A stretch of DNA of 64,000 nt from Pseudaquabacterium terrae. Its GTDB lineage: Bacteria > Pseudomonadota > Gammaproteobacteria > Burkholderiales > Burkholderiaceae_C. A program made the translations under genes and the position numbers. The stretch spans positions 248,001 through 312,000 of the forward strand of contig NZ_JABRWJ010000001.1 in the NCBI RefSeq assembly GCF_013266755.1, given 5' to 3'. Positions 48,381-58,675 of this stretch are shown here, one piece after another; within the stretch, counting starts at the first letter, position 1; the number at the start of each line of letters is the position of its first letter. The notes below the pieces were generated by a model. That model searched no databases and had not been told where the DNA came from. It saw nothing but the letters and a program-made list of their open reading frames with translations.

Positions 48381-48577
48381 TTGTTTTCCAGGTCGACGAC
48401 ATGAGCTGCGCGCATTGCAGCGCGGCCATCACGCAGGCGGTCAAGGCAGTCGATGCCGATGCGCAACTGCGTATCGACCTCGATGCGCATCGCGTCGAAA
48501 TCGACAGCCGCACGGCCAATGCCGGGCAATTCGACGCCGCGATTCGAGAAGCCGGCTATACCCCAAAGCCGGCCTGA
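48377..48577 (+). CDS. Heavy-metal-associated (CopZ-like) chaperone
   Basis: 66-aa HMA domain with metal site MSCAHC (about 9-14) in the ferredoxin-like fold: MIVFQVDDMSCAHCSAAITQ to FDAAIREAGYTPKPA. Such proteins deliver Cu+ to P-type ATPases or regulators. It is translationally coupled to ribD (ATGA), an odd partnership since no copper genes adjoin it. An inverted GCCGGC repeat overlaps its end. Confidence 0.9.
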   Translation: MIVFQVDDMSCAHCSAAITQAVKAVDADAQLRIDLDAHRVEIDSRTANAGQFDAAIREAGYTPKPA

Positions 48578-48613
48578 AGCGATCGGCGCGGGCGGTTTAT
48601 TTTCGGTTTCGAA

Positions 48614-48642
48614 TTCAAATTGCCTTCGAATTGATGTAAAAC
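48614..48642 (+). promoter_or_regulatory. Probable sigma70-type promoter of the H-NS gene
   Basis: TTCAAA (-35-like) and TAAAAC (-10-like) are separated by 17 bases in an AT-rich island, rare in this genome. The long leader that follows contains AGGCATTTATGCCT (48651-48664) and a 7-bp stem CGATTGC/GCAATCG (48669-48699). Such leaders may allow autoregulation by H-NS or RNA control. Confidence 0.45.
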
Positions 48643-48728
48643 CTCGCCCCAGGCATTTATGCCTGCGGCGATTGCAGTGCCTTTGCCGGCCCGCAATCGG
48701 GGTAGTCGATTAGAAGAGGGTGATCCCA

Positions 48729-49292
48729 ATGAAGAAGGTTGAAACGTATGGCGCGGTTCTGGCCGAGATTGAGCGTTTGCAGCAGCGTGCTGCGAATCTG
48801 CGCAAATCCGAGCTCCCGGGCGTGATCGAGCGCATTCGCGATGCGATCGCCGCCTATGGGCTGACGGCCACCGATCTCGGTTTCGGCGGTGGGGCGACCT
48901 CCGCCGGCAAGGCCGCGGCGACGGCCGCGCCGAAGGCACCGCGCGCCAAGCGCGGCGCGCGCGTGGCCGCCCCTGCCAGCAAGGGCACGCTGACGGTCGG
49001 CGTCGCGAAGTACCGCGATCCGAAGTCCGGCAAGACCTGGACCGGCCGCGGCAAGCCGCCGCTGTGGATCGTCGGCGCCAAGGACCGCACGCCCTTCCTG
49101 ATCGACGGCGCGGCAGCTGCCGCCCCCGCGGCCCCGGCAGCCGAGGCCGCCCCGGCCAAGAAGCGCGGCCCGAAGCCCGGCTTCAAGCGCGGCCGCAAGG
49201 CTGCCGCCGCGCCCGCTGGGCGCAAGCGCGCGGGCCGCAAGGCCGGAACGCCCGCCGAGTCGGGCGACCAGGCCACGCCGGCCGCGGCCTGA
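48729..49292 (+). CDS. H-NS-family nucleoid protein with AT-hook-like tail
   Basis: 187 aa. A short N-terminal coiled coil (AEIERLQQRAANLRKSELPG), the H-NS DNA-binding loop YRDPKSGKTWTGRGKPPLWI at about 95-115, and a lysine/alanine-rich tail with KKRGPKPGFKRGRK resembling AT-hooks. Longer than E. coli H-NS (137 aa), a common betaproteobacterial form. It silences AT-rich, often horizontally acquired DNA. ATG 48729 has GAGGGTG upstream; an in-frame ATG lies nine bases earlier. Confidence 0.9.
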   Translation: MKKVETYGAVLAEIERLQQRAANLRKSELPGVIERIRDAIAAYGLTATDLGFGGGATSAGKAAATAAPKAPRAKRGARVAAPASKGTLTVGVAKYRDPKSGKTWTGRGKPPLWIVGAKDRTPFLIDGAAAAAPAAPAAEAAPAKKRGPKPGFKRGRKAAAAPAGRKRAGRKAGTPAESGDQATPAAA

Positions 49293-49318
49293 CAGCGCTT
49301 CTCGCGCAGCCCGGGGCT

Positions 49319-50149
49319 TCAGCGCTCGGCTGAAGTCCCGTGCGCGCGCAGCAAGGCCTCGCTGGCTTCGTCGGCGGGGTAGAAGAGCTCGACGCACAGC
49401 TCTTCGAGCGTCACGTCGCGCGGCGTGCCGAAGGTCGTCAGCGTCGTGAACAGCGACAGGCGGCCGAAGGGCATCTGCATCACGCAGGGCACCAGCAGCG
49501 GCGGCGCGGCCGCCGCGGTCTGGCGCTCGGCCGCCTCGCGCAGCGGCGCGACGTTCGGATACGCCAGCACCTCGGCCTCGAGCTCCATCAGCGCGCGATC
49601 GCCGGTGACCTGTACCGCCCGGCGCAAGGCGTCGAGCAGGTAGGTGCCCCAGTCGGCGAAATTCAGCGTGAAGGCCGCCATGCCTTCGGGATGCAGGCTG
49701 GCCCGAAAAACGTTCAGGTGCGGTGTCATCAGCCACGGCGGCAGCAGCGTCACCAGCGCCTTCGCCGCGCCATTGGCCATCACGACATTCCATTGCCGGT
49801 CGAGCACCACACCCGGATAGGGATGGTGCGCATCGAGCAGCCGCTGCAGTGCGGCGCGCACCGGCGCCATGCTCTCCGATTGCCACTCGCGCTCGGCAAA
49901 ACGCGGCGCATAACCGCCCGCCAGCAACAACCGGTTGCGTTCGCGCAGCGGCAATTCCAGCTGCTGCGCCAGCGCCATCAGCACCTGCGCGCTGGGCCGC
50001 GAGCGGCCGGTCTCGATGAAGCTCAGGTGGCGCGCCGAAATACCGACGTCCAGCGCCAGGTCGAGCTGGCTGCGCCGCCGCTGCGAGCGCCATTGGCGCA
50101 AGAGCGGGCCGAGGGTGGGTTGCCCGGAGGCGTGCTGTCGATCCTGCAT
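49319..50149 (-). CDS. XRE-family regulator with MmyB-like ligand-binding domain
   Basis: 276 aa. N-terminal HTH (LGPLLRQWRSQRRRSQLDLA, then LDVGISARHLSFIETGRSRP) and a C-terminal MmyB-like PAS-fold domain (HPYPGVVLDRQWNVVMANGA, LFTTLTTFGTPRDVTLEELC) that in relatives binds fatty-acid or other hydrophobic ligands. Divergent from the small membrane gene and orphan ATP-synthase c gene, which it may control. ATG 50149. Confidence 0.88.
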   Translation of the reverse strand: MQDRQHASGQPTLGPLLRQWRSQRRRSQLDLALDVGISARHLSFIETGRSRPSAQVLMALAQQLELPLRERNRLLLAGGYAPRFAEREWQSESMAPVRAALQRLLDAHHPYPGVVLDRQWNVVMANGAAKALVTLLPPWLMTPHLNVFRASLHPEGMAAFTLNFADWGTYLLDALRRAVQVTGDRALMELEAEVLAYPNVAPLREAAERQTAAAAPPLLVPCVMQMPFGRLSLFTTLTTFGTPRDVTLEELCVELFYPADEASEALLRAHGTSAER

Positions 50150-50250
50150 CGGGCCGCACGATAGCACCGCACTACCTCCGACGTAATCGCCAAGCGCGCG
50201 CGCGCTCGCGACACTGGCGTCAATCCCTCAACGACCCCAGGAGTTTCGCG

Positions 50251-50673
50251 ATGAGAACCATTCATCCGTCCCCGCTGCTGAAGTTCGCGCTGCTGCTCGA
50301 CGCGGCTGGATCCGGCGCGATGGCGCTGCTGCAGTTGGCCGCATCCTCTGCCTTGACCGATGCCCTGCAGCTGCCGCGGATGCTGCTCGTCGAGAGTGGC
50401 CTCTTCATGGCCGGCTACGCCGTGCTGCTGGTCGTGCTGGCGCGCAGCGCCCGGGTCTGGTCGGCGCTGATCGGCGTCATCGCCATCGGCAACGTCGGCT
50501 GGGCGCTCGGCTGCGCGGCGCTGTGGGCCACCGGCGCAGTGACGCCGACGGGCTGGGGCCTGGGTTTCCTGGCCGTGCACGCCGCCAGCGTGCTGCTCTT
50601 CGCGACCCTGCAAGGGCTGGGCTTGCGCGCCTCGCGTGTCGCGGACCGCGCGCCGCTGGCCACCGCGCACTGA
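50251..50673 (+). CDS. Four-helix membrane protein of unknown function
   Basis: 140 aa with four hydrophobic helices (LLKFALLLDAAGSGAMALLQ, LFMAGYAVLLVVLARSARVW, LIGVIAIGNVGWALGCAALW, GFLAVHAASVLLFATLQGLG). It resembles small DoxX- or DUF-type membrane proteins often found beside MmyB-like regulators. It is followed 37 bp later by the orphan c-subunit gene on the same strand. Function unknown. Confidence 0.72.
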   Translation: MRTIHPSPLLKFALLLDAAGSGAMALLQLAASSALTDALQLPRMLLVESGLFMAGYAVLLVVLARSARVWSALIGVIAIGNVGWALGCAALWATGAVTPTGWGLGFLAVHAASVLLFATLQGLGLRASRVADRAPLATAH

Positions 50674-50710
50674 GCACTCGCCACGACAAACGGATTCTGA
50701 AAGAGACACC

Positions 50711-50956
50711 ATGAACACCGGCATCGACCTGCTCCCGCTGGCCGTCGCACTGCTGATCGGCATCCCGGCCTTCGGCTCCTGCCTCGGCATCGGCCTGGCG
50801 ACGATGAAGTTCCTCGAGAGCTCCGCGCGCCAGCCCGAATTGATCCCGACGCTGCAGACCAAGTACTTCCTGGCGGTCGGCGTCACCGACGGCGCCTTCA
50901 TCATTGCCACCGGCATCGGGCTGTGGTTCGCGATCGCCAACCCGTTCGCCCGTTGA
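50711..50956 (+). CDS. Orphan F-type ATP synthase c subunit
   Basis: 81-aa two-helix hairpin. The first helix carries the GxGxG pattern (FGSCLGIGLATMKFLESSAR), the loop has the conserved ARQPEL, and the second helix has an acidic residue in GVTDGAFIIATGIGLWFA at the proton-binding Asp position. It fits AtpE in every diagnostic position, yet no other ATP-synthase genes are near. It could swap into the c ring or form another small complex. ATG 50711. Confidence 0.85.
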   Translation: MNTGIDLLPLAVALLIGIPAFGSCLGIGLATMKFLESSARQPELIPTLQTKYFLAVGVTDGAFIIATGIGLWFAIANPFAR

Positions 50957-50959
50957 CGC

Positions 50960-51697
50960 TCACTTGAAGCGCCAGGGCGGCGGCTGATCCACCAGCCGCC
51001 GCCAGCGTTCGGCGCCAATCCACGGCTGCAGCGCGGCCGCGCCGGGGGGCGTCAGCAGCAAGGCGCGCGAATCGGCCTGCCGCCGCAACCAGCCGCGCTG
51101 CAGGCACTGGTCGAGGATCAGCGCGCCGAGCCGGCCGCCGACATGCGGCCGGCGTTCGCCCCAATCCAGGCACGGGCGGCAGCCGGGGCGGCGGCTGGCG
51201 GCGTCCAGCGCATCGGCCGCGAAACCCAGGCGTTGCAGCGCGGCCGGCAGCCGCTCGGTCAGGCGACCGCTGTCGTCGTCGAAGACGATCGCGCCGTCGG
51301 CCTGCAGCGTCTCGGCGATGGCCGTGCTCAGGCTGCCCGCGAGGTGGTCGTAGCAGCTGCGGGCGAAGCGCAGCGCAGCGTCCTTCGGGCCGGTGGCCAG
51401 CCGGCTGGTCGGAACGGGCGCATGGCGGGCGGCGAGCTGCATGATGCCTTCGAGCACCTGCGCGACCTCGCGCGAGGCGAGCCGGTGATAACGATGGCGG
51501 CCCTGGCGCGCCAGCTGCAGGAGCCCCGCGTCGACCAGCAGTGCGAGGTGCCGGCTGGCGGTGGGCGCGGTCACCTGCGCGGCGTTCGCGAGCTCCAGCG
51601 CGGTCAATGCACGGCCATCCATCAGCGCCAGCAGCATGGCGGTGCGCGCCGGCTCGCCGACCAGCTGCGCGATGCGGGCAATGTCGTTGGTATTCAT
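50960..51697 (-). CDS. ArsR-type winged-helix regulator
   Basis: 245 aa. The first 95 residues are an ArsR/SmtB HTH ([40 protein letters not shown]); no CxC metal site is apparent. A 150-residue C-terminal region ([40 protein letters not shown] with two cysteines) is unlike classical short ArsR proteins. Divergent from the NIPSNAP-monooxygenase pair and probably their repressor. Confidence 0.85.
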   Translation of the reverse strand: MNTNDIARIAQLVGEPARTAMLLALMDGRALTALELANAAQVTAPTASRHLALLVDAGLLQLARQGRHRYHRLASREVAQVLEGIMQLAARHAPVPTSRLATGPKDAALRFARSCYDHLAGSLSTAIAETLQADGAIVFDDDSGRLTERLPAALQRLGFAADALDAASRRPGCRPCLDWGERRPHVGGRLGALILDQCLQRGWLRRQADSRALLLTPPGAAALQPWIGAERWRRLVDQPPPWRFK

Positions 51698-51805
51698 GCG
51701 CTCACCTTAGCAGCGCCCGGGATCACGACACTTCGCCCTGCAACGAAGCATCGAGCGGCCGTTCGCGGCGACGATGCGGGCTCCCGCAACGCACCGAGCA
51801 CCTCC

Positions 51806-52153
51806 ATGAGCATCACCGTCTTCATCCGCTACCAGATCGACCCGTTCCAGCGCGAGGCCTTCGCCGCCTATGCCGAGCGCTGGGGCCGCATCATCCCGCG
51901 CTGCGGCGGCCACCTGCTCGGCTACTTCCTGCCCAGCGAAGGCACCAACGACATCGCCTGGGGGCTGATCGGCTTCCCGAGCCTCGCCGACTACGAAGCC
52001 TACCGCCGCCGCCTGAAGACCGACCCCGAGGGCCGCGCGAATTTCGAGACCGCGCAGCGCGAGCGCTTCATCCTGCGCGAGGAGCGCACGTTCACCGAGC
52101 TGGTCGAAGGCACCTTCAACGGCCTGCCGCAAGCCATCGAGGCCGCACGATGA
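51806..52153 (+). CDS. NIPSNAP-family protein
   Basis: 115 aa with the short-NIPSNAP pattern [40 protein letters not shown] and SLADYEAYR. Close paralogue of the protein at 13808-14113. Its stop overlaps the next start (ATGA), so it is coupled to the monooxygenase-like gene, and both are divergent from the ArsR-type regulator. Role unknown. Confidence 0.85.
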   Translation: MSITVFIRYQIDPFQREAFAAYAERWGRIIPRCGGHLLGYFLPSEGTNDIAWGLIGFPSLADYEAYRRRLKTDPEGRANFETAQRERFILREERTFTELVEGTFNGLPQAIEAAR

Positions 52154-52494
52154 TCGCGGTGATCTTCGAGGTGATTCCGCAGGAAGGCCACCTGCAGACC
52201 TACCTGGACGCCGCGGCCGCGCTGCGCCCGGCACTCGAAGCGATCGATGGCTTCATCTCGGTCGAGCGTTTCCAGAGCCTGACCCATCCTGACAAGCTGC
52301 TGTCGCTGTCGTTCTGGCGCGACGAGGCCGCCGTCGCGCAATGGCGCAATCTCGAAGCGCATCGCCGCACGCAGCAACTCGGGCGCGAAGTCGCGTTCGC
52401 CGACTACCGGCTGCGCGTCGCGCATGTGCTGCGCGACTACGGGCTGCGTGAACGGGACGAGGCGCCGGCCGATTCGCGCGCACGCCACGCGTAG
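52150..52494 (+). CDS. Antibiotic biosynthesis monooxygenase (ABM)-domain protein
   Basis: 114-aa ferredoxin-like domain: [40 protein letters not shown] and [20 protein letters not shown] are typical of ABM/quinone-monooxygenase-like proteins such as YgiN or haem-degrading relatives. Cofactor-independent oxidation of small aromatics is one family activity. Overlaps the NIPSNAP gene by four bases. Confidence 0.85.
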   Translation: MIAVIFEVIPQEGHLQTYLDAAAALRPALEAIDGFISVERFQSLTHPDKLLSLSFWRDEAAVAQWRNLEAHRRTQQLGREVAFADYRLRVAHVLRDYGLRERDEAPADSRARHA

Positions 52495-52579
52495 CCATCC
52501 TCGCCCCTGCGCTTGACTCCGTAGCCGCTTCAGGCTTTTCAATCGCGGCATCGAACCAGATCACGGATGGAGATGCCCG

Positions 52580-53200
52580 ATGGGACAAGCCTGTTGCCAC
52601 CATGAAACCCCGCATGCGCCGCGCGGCCCGTGCGCACGCTACCGGCGTGTGCTGTGGATTGCGCTGGCGGTCAATGCCGCGATGTTCGCGATCGAGATCG
52701 CCGGCGGCCTGCAGTCGGCCTCGGTGTCGCTGCTCGCCGACGCGGTGGACTTCTTCGGCGACGCGGTCAACTACGGCCTGTCGCTGGCGGTGCTCGGTCT
52801 GGGCTTCGCCTGGCGCGCGCGGGCCGCGTTGTTCAAGGGCTGGACCATGGGCTTGTACGGTGCGGCCGTGCTCGTGCACGCGCTGTGGAGCGCCGCCACC
52901 GGCCGCGTGCCCGACCCGCTGACGATGGGCCTGATCGGCGCATTGGCGCTGACGGCCAATGTGAGCGTCGCGCTGCTGCTCTACCGCTTCCGCGACGGCG
53001 ACGCGAACATGCGCTCGGTGTGGCTGTGCACGCGCAACGACGCGATCGGCAACCTCGCGGTGCTGGCCGCCGCGGCCGGCGTCTTCGGCACCGGCACGCG
53101 CTGGCCGGATCTGGCCGTCGCGGCGACGATGGCGGTGCTGGCGCTGACAGCCGCGTTCAGCGTCGTGCGGCAGGCGCGCGGCGAATTGGCCGCAGCCTGA
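52580..53200 (+). CDS. Cation diffusion facilitator-like transporter, short form
   Basis: 206 aa. Six membrane helices with the CDF metal-site pairs in LLADAVDFFGDAVNYGLSLA and CTRNDAIGNLAVLAAAAGVF. An N-terminal CCHH motif may bind metal. The cytoplasmic C-terminal ferredoxin-like domain of normal CDF proteins (about 300 aa) is absent, as in a known short subgroup. It probably exports Zn2+, Co2+ or Fe2+. Convergent with boxA, 10 bp apart. Confidence 0.85.
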   Translation: MGQACCHHETPHAPRGPCARYRRVLWIALAVNAAMFAIEIAGGLQSASVSLLADAVDFFGDAVNYGLSLAVLGLGFAWRARAALFKGWTMGLYGAAVLVHALWSAATGRVPDPLTMGLIGALALTANVSVALLLYRFRDGDANMRSVWLCTRNDAIGNLAVLAAAAGVFGTGTRWPDLAVAATMAVLALTAAFSVVRQARGELAAA

Positions 53201-53209
53201 GCTGACACG

Positions 53210-54505
53210 TCAATACGTCTCGAGGTGCAGCCGCCCGTCGCGCTTCAGCGCGGCGGCGGTGGTTTCCCAATCGAGACCCGCCTGGAGCGCGGCGTCGCGC
53301 AGCGCGAGCACCACGCCTTCTTCCATCGCCTTCAATCCGCAGACGTAGAAGCAGGCATTCGGATCGGCGAGCAGCGCTGCAACGTCCGCCGCGCGCTCGC
53401 GCATCAGGTCCTGCACATAGCGCTTGGGCTTGCCGGCCTCGCGCGAGAACGCGAAATTGATGTCGATGAAATCCTTCGGCAGCGTCTGCAGCGGGCCGAA
53501 GTAGGGCAGCTCTTCGCGCGTGCGCGCGCCGAAGAACAGCAGCAGCTTGCCGCCCTCGAACTTGCCCGATTGGCGCAGGCGCCGCCGCCATTCGGTCATC
53601 GCCCGCATCGGCGCCGAGCCGGTGCCGGTGCAGATCATCACGATGTGACTCTTCGGATGGTTGGGCATCAGGAAGCTGGCGCCGAACGGCCCGATCACCT
53701 GCACCTTGTCGCCGACCTGCAGATCGCACATGAAGTTGGATGCGACACCGCGCACCGGCCGGCCCTGGTAGTCCTCCAGCACGCGCTTGATCGTCAGCGA
53801 GACGTTGTTGTAGCCGGGCCGCTCGCCATTGCGCGGGCTGGCGATCGAGTACTGGCGCGCATGGTGCGGCCGGCCTTGTGCATCCCCGCCCGGCGGCAGC
53901 ACGCCGATCGACTGGCCTTCGAGCACCGGGAAGGGCATCGCGCCGAAGTCGAGCACGATGTGGTGCGTGTCGTAGTCGGTGCCGACCTCGGTGACGCGCA
54001 CATTGCCGGTGACCGTTGCGGTGATCGATTTTTGCGCCGCTTTCGGGCCGTAGAGATTGCAATACGGGTGCGCCGCGGACCACGGCGGCAGCGTGGTGCC
54101 GTACTGCGCCGCATTGAAGACCTGCGTCGATTGCTCGATCACCACCGTCGCCGGCGTCGGCGGCAGCTCGACCGCGGCGACCGTCTCGGCCACTTCGGCC
54201 GCGCCGACACCGGCCTCGGCCAGCTGCTCCGCGGTCCACTCCGTCGGCAGCTCGTCCCAGCCCAGCTGCTCGTCGATGCTGTAGGCGCGAATCACGGGCA
54301 TCGTGCGCCAGTTGTCGATCGAGCCGGTGGGGCAGGGTGCAATGCAGGCCATGCACTGGTTGCACTTGTCGGCCATCACGACGTAGTTGCGGTCGTCGTG
54401 CGTGATCGCGCCGACCGGGCAGGTGGCCTCGCAGGTGTTGCAGCGGATGCAGATCTCGGGGTCGATCAGGTGCTGCCTGATCAGGCCGGCCACCGGCATG
54501 TCCAT
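53210..54505 (-). CDS. boxA: Benzoyl-CoA epoxidase reductase component BoxA
   Basis: 431 aa. Two [4Fe-4S] ferredoxin motifs near the N-terminus ([12 protein letters not shown] and [12 protein letters not shown]), an acidic/valine-rich linker, and a ferredoxin-NADP+ reductase-like FAD/NADPH module ([50 protein letters not shown]). It supplies electrons from NADPH to BoxB, which epoxidises benzoyl-CoA. Third gene of boxCBA; 10 bp after boxB. Confidence 0.95.
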   Translation of the reverse strand: MDMPVAGLIRQHLIDPEICIRCNTCEATCPVGAITHDDRNYVVMADKCNQCMACIAPCPTGSIDNWRTMPVIRAYSIDEQLGWDELPTEWTAEQLAEAGVGAAEVAETVAAVELPPTPATVVIEQSTQVFNAAQYGTTLPPWSAAHPYCNLYGPKAAQKSITATVTGNVRVTEVGTDYDTHHIVLDFGAMPFPVLEGQSIGVLPPGGDAQGRPHHARQYSIASPRNGERPGYNNVSLTIKRVLEDYQGRPVRGVASNFMCDLQVGDKVQVIGPFGASFLMPNHPKSHIVMICTGTGSAPMRAMTEWRRRLRQSGKFEGGKLLLFFGARTREELPYFGPLQTLPKDFIDINFAFSREAGKPKRYVQDLMRERAADVAALLADPNACFYVCGLKAMEEGVVLALRDAALQAGLDWETTAAALKRDGRLHLETY

Positions 54506-54515
54506 GATGGTTCTT

Positions 54516-55943
<1,428 letters not shown>

Positions 55944-55955
55944 GTGTTTTACCCG

Positions 55956-57614
55956 CTAGACCCTGTTCCAATCGAAGCCGGCTTTCTGGCCGGAACCGTA
56001 GACCTTCAGCGCACCGTGCTCACCCACCGCATTCGGCCGCTGGAAGATCCAGTTCTGCCAGGCGGTGAGGCGGCCGAAGACCCGCGTGGCCATCGTCTCG
56101 ACGCCGTTGAAGCGCAGGTTGGCTTCCATGCCGGTCAGCGCGTCGGGCGACATCGCCGCGCGCTCCTCGATCGCGATGCGCACTTCGTCGGCCCAGTCGA
56201 TGTCGTCGGGCGCGGCAGTCGCCAGGCCCAGCGCGAAGGCCGCGTCGGCGTCGAGCGGGCTGCCGATGCGCGCGCGAACCGCGTCGAGCGCCGGCGCCTC
56301 GTCGTAGAAGCGGCGCGCGAGGCGGCTCTGGCCGGTGGCCATCGGATAGCGGCCGAAGTTCAGGTCGCCTGGGGTGATCTTCGGCGCGCGCGCTTCGTCG
56401 TCGGGCAGCGCCAGGTGGTAGATGCGGTCGCAGGCCAGGGCCAGCTCTAGCAGCGTGCCGGCGAAGCAGGAGCCCGGCTCGACCAGCGCGAACAGGCTGC
56501 GCGACGAGACGTCGAAGCGGCTGAAGGTGCGCCGCAGCGCGCCGATCGTCTCGCGCACGAACCAATGCGCCGCGTGCCGTGCCAGCGTCTCGTCGAGCGC
56601 CAGCACTGCCGCCGTGTCGCCGGCGGTCTTGATCAGCCAGGTGCCGATCTCGGGCTCGTTGGTGCGCATCACGAGGATCGCGTCGTCGAGCTCGCGCGCC
56701 AGCTGCAGCGGATACCAGGCGGCGCCGGCGGCGACGATGGTCCCGACGTCGGTCGGCTGCGCGCCGCCCGGGCCGCGCACGGTCCAGCTCGCGGTGCGCT
56801 TCGCGCGGTCGATCTCGACGCTGACGTGGGCGTAGTGCAGCGCATCGGCGTCGTCGCGGCGCTCGATCGGCGTCAAGGTGATGCCGGGGGCATCGGCGGG
56901 CCGGTCGCTGCGCGCCGCCAACTGCAATGCGCGCTCCTGCACCTTCTGCGCGAAGACCTGCGGCTTGGCGATCTCATCGACCAGCCGCCAGTCCTTCGCA
57001 CGCTGGCCGCGCACGCCTTCGGTCGTCGTGCAGAAGACGTCGGCCAGGTCGTGGCGCACGCGGCGCTTGTCGGTCACCCGCGTCAGGCCGCCGGTGCCGG
57101 GCAGCACGCCGAGCAGCGGCACCTCGGGCAGGCTGACGGCGGAAGAGCGGTCGTCGACCAGGATGATCTCGTCGCAGGCCAGCGCCAGCTCGTAGCCGCC
57201 GCCGGCGCAGGCGCCGTTGACCGCGGCAATGAATTTGAGCCCCGAATGCGCCGACGAGTCCTCGATGCCATTGCGCGTCTCGTTCGTGAACTTGCAGAAG
57301 TTCACCTTCCAGGCATGGCTGGAGACGCCGAGCATGAAGATGTTGGCGCCGGAGCAGAACACCTTGTCGCGCGCGCTGGTGACGACGACGCAGCGCACTT
57401 CGGGGTGCTCGAAGCGGATGCGGTTCAGCGCATCGTTGAGCTCGATGTCGACGCCCAGGTCGTAGCTGTTGAGCTTGAGCTTGTAGCCGGGACGCAGGCC
57501 GGCGTTCTCGTCGATGTCGGCAGCGAGTGTCGCCACCGGGCCTTCGAAGCGCAGCTTCCAGTGCCGGTAGCGGGAGGGTTCGGTGCGGTAGTCGACCGGG
57601 GCGGGGGTGGTCAT
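55956..57614 (-). CDS. boxC: Benzoyl-CoA-dihydrodiol lyase BoxC
   Basis: 552 aa with two crotonase-type regions (VCSGANIFMLGVSSH-type loop near residues 82-95 and KFIAAVNGACAGGGYELALA). It hydrolytically opens the 2,3-epoxybenzoyl-CoA ring, giving 3,4-dehydroadipyl-CoA semialdehyde and formate. First gene of boxCBA, with a sigma70-like promoter and a GCAC/GTGC dyad 31-72 bases upstream. ATG at 57614. Confidence 0.95.
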   Translation of the reverse strand: MTTPAPVDYRTEPSRYRHWKLRFEGPVATLAADIDENAGLRPGYKLKLNSYDLGVDIELNDALNRIRFEHPEVRCVVVTSARDKVFCSGANIFMLGVSSHAWKVNFCKFTNETRNGIEDSSAHSGLKFIAAVNGACAGGGYELALACDEIILVDDRSSAVSLPEVPLLGVLPGTGGLTRVTDKRRVRHDLADVFCTTTEGVRGQRAKDWRLVDEIAKPQVFAQKVQERALQLAARSDRPADAPGITLTPIERRDDADALHYAHVSVEIDRAKRTASWTVRGPGGAQPTDVGTIVAAGAAWYPLQLARELDDAILVMRTNEPEIGTWLIKTAGDTAAVLALDETLARHAAHWFVRETIGALRRTFSRFDVSSRSLFALVEPGSCFAGTLLELALACDRIYHLALPDDEARAPKITPGDLNFGRYPMATGQSRLARRFYDEAPALDAVRARIGSPLDADAAFALGLATAAPDDIDWADEVRIAIEERAAMSPDALTGMEANLRFNGVETMATRVFGRLTAWQNWIFQRPNAVGEHGALKVYGSGQKAGFDWNRV

Positions 57615-57644
57615 CGTTCAGCGCTCCAGGAGGGATTGATAGGC

Positions 57645-57674
57645 AGCATAGTGCACCGTCATGCGAATCGTCAA
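57645..57674 (-). promoter_or_regulatory. Promoter of boxCBA
   Basis: On the minus strand TTGACG (57674-57669) and TATGCT (57650-57645) are spaced by 18 bases. AGTGCTTGAC at 57679-57670 overlaps the -35 and recurs at the divergent promoter near 58642. It is the best sigma70-like match in the gap. Confidence 0.65.
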
Positions 57675-57686
57675 GCACTGAAGTGC
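57675..57686. promoter_or_regulatory. Probable BoxR operator at the boxC promoter
   Basis: GCAC-TGAA-GTGC is a perfect dyad adjoining the -35 hexamer; a further TGCA lies at 57694-57697 and one near the -10. BoxR/BzdR proteins recognise TGCA-containing repeats, so repression without benzoyl-CoA is expected. Confidence 0.55.
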
Positions 57687-57705
57687 ATTTTTCTGCATTC
57701 GGCGC

Positions 57706-58653
57706 TCATGCAGGGCGGTGCAGCCTCTCACGCACGATCGTGCGCAGCGCCTCGAAGGTCGGCGCCAACGGCTGCGTGCTGGTGTCGAGCTGCAGGTCGG
57801 CCTTCGAATAGAAGGCGGCGCGGCCGGCGAGGATGCGGCGCAGGTCGTCCATCGCTTCCGGGCTGGCGGCCATCGGCCGCATGTCACCCTGGGCGATCAC
57901 GCGCTGCATGTGGTCTTCCGGGTCGGCCTTCAGCCACACCGTCGTGCAATGCGCGAGCAGCAGGTTGAAGGTGGCGGCGTCCGACACCAGGCCGCCGGGG
58001 GTGGCGATCACCGCTTCCGGATAGATCTGGATCGCCTCCTCCAGCGCGCGCCGCTCGTAGCGGCGGTAGGCGTTGGTGCCGTACAGCGCCTGGATCTCCG
58101 AGATGCTGCAGCCGGCGAACTTCTCGATCTCGCGGCTCAGCTCGACGAAGGGGAATTCGAGGTCGTCGGCGAGCAGCGCGCCGAGCGTCGACTTGCCCGC
58201 GCCGCGCAGGCCGACCAAAGCGATGCGCGAATGGCGCACCGCCGGCGCGGCACCGCCGCCGGTGCCCAGCAGCTCGCCGATCGCCATGCGCACGCGGCGC
58301 AAGGTCGCCTCGTCGCGCTGCTCGAGCAGCTCGCGGATCAGCAGCCACTCGGGCGAGCCGGTCGTCACGTCGCCGAGCAACTCGGCCAGGCTGCACTGCA
58401 GCGCCTGCGCCACCTGCAGCAGCACCAGGATCGAGGCATTGCCGATGCCGTATTCGAGGTTGGCGAGGTGGCGCTCCGAGACGTCGGCCGCTGCCGCCAG
58501 CGCCTTGCGCGTCATGCCGCGTCGCGCGCGCAGCGCACGCACGCGTTCGCCCAGCGCGACGAGGAACGGATTCTTGTCGCCGTTCTCCGGGGCCAATTCA
58601 CTGCCGGCCGGGCTCGGGGTTAACCCGTTCTCGTGAACTATAGTGCTTGACAC
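57706..58653 (-). CDS. boxR: BoxR transcriptional repressor (HTH plus shikimate-kinase-like domain)
   Basis: 315 aa. N-terminal XRE HTH (about 27-85: LGERVRALRARRGMTRKALA, then SERHLANLEYGIGNASI) and a C-terminal shikimate-kinase-like domain (about 140-310) with P-loop GLRGAGKSTLG. The domain binds benzoyl-CoA as the inducer in BoxR/BzdR rather than acting as a kinase. GTG start at 58653 overlaps the -35 of the divergent promoter. It lies 91 bp upstream of boxC on the same strand. Confidence 0.93.
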   Translation of the reverse strand: MSSTIVHENGLTPSPAGSELAPENGDKNPFLVALGERVRALRARRGMTRKALAAAADVSERHLANLEYGIGNASILVLLQVAQALQCSLAELLGDVTTGSPEWLLIRELLEQRDEATLRRVRMAIGELLGTGGGAAPAVRHSRIALVGLRGAGKSTLGALLADDLEFPFVELSREIEKFAGCSISEIQALYGTNAYRRYERRALEEAIQIYPEAVIATPGGLVSDAATFNLLLAHCTTVWLKADPEDHMQRVIAQGDMRPMAASPEAMDDLRRILAGRAAFYSKADLQLDTSTQPLAPTFEALRTIVRERLHRPA

Positions 58654-58675
58654 GCATCCTCCGTCGACCTATCGT
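58647..58675 (+). promoter_or_regulatory. Promoter of the rightward benzoate genes
   Basis: TTGACA (58647-58652) and TATCGT (58670-58675) with a 17-base spacer; the preceding bases repeat the AGTGCTTGAC of the boxC promoter. The -35 overlaps the boxR GTG, so transcription of the two directions is tightly interlocked. Confidence 0.65.
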
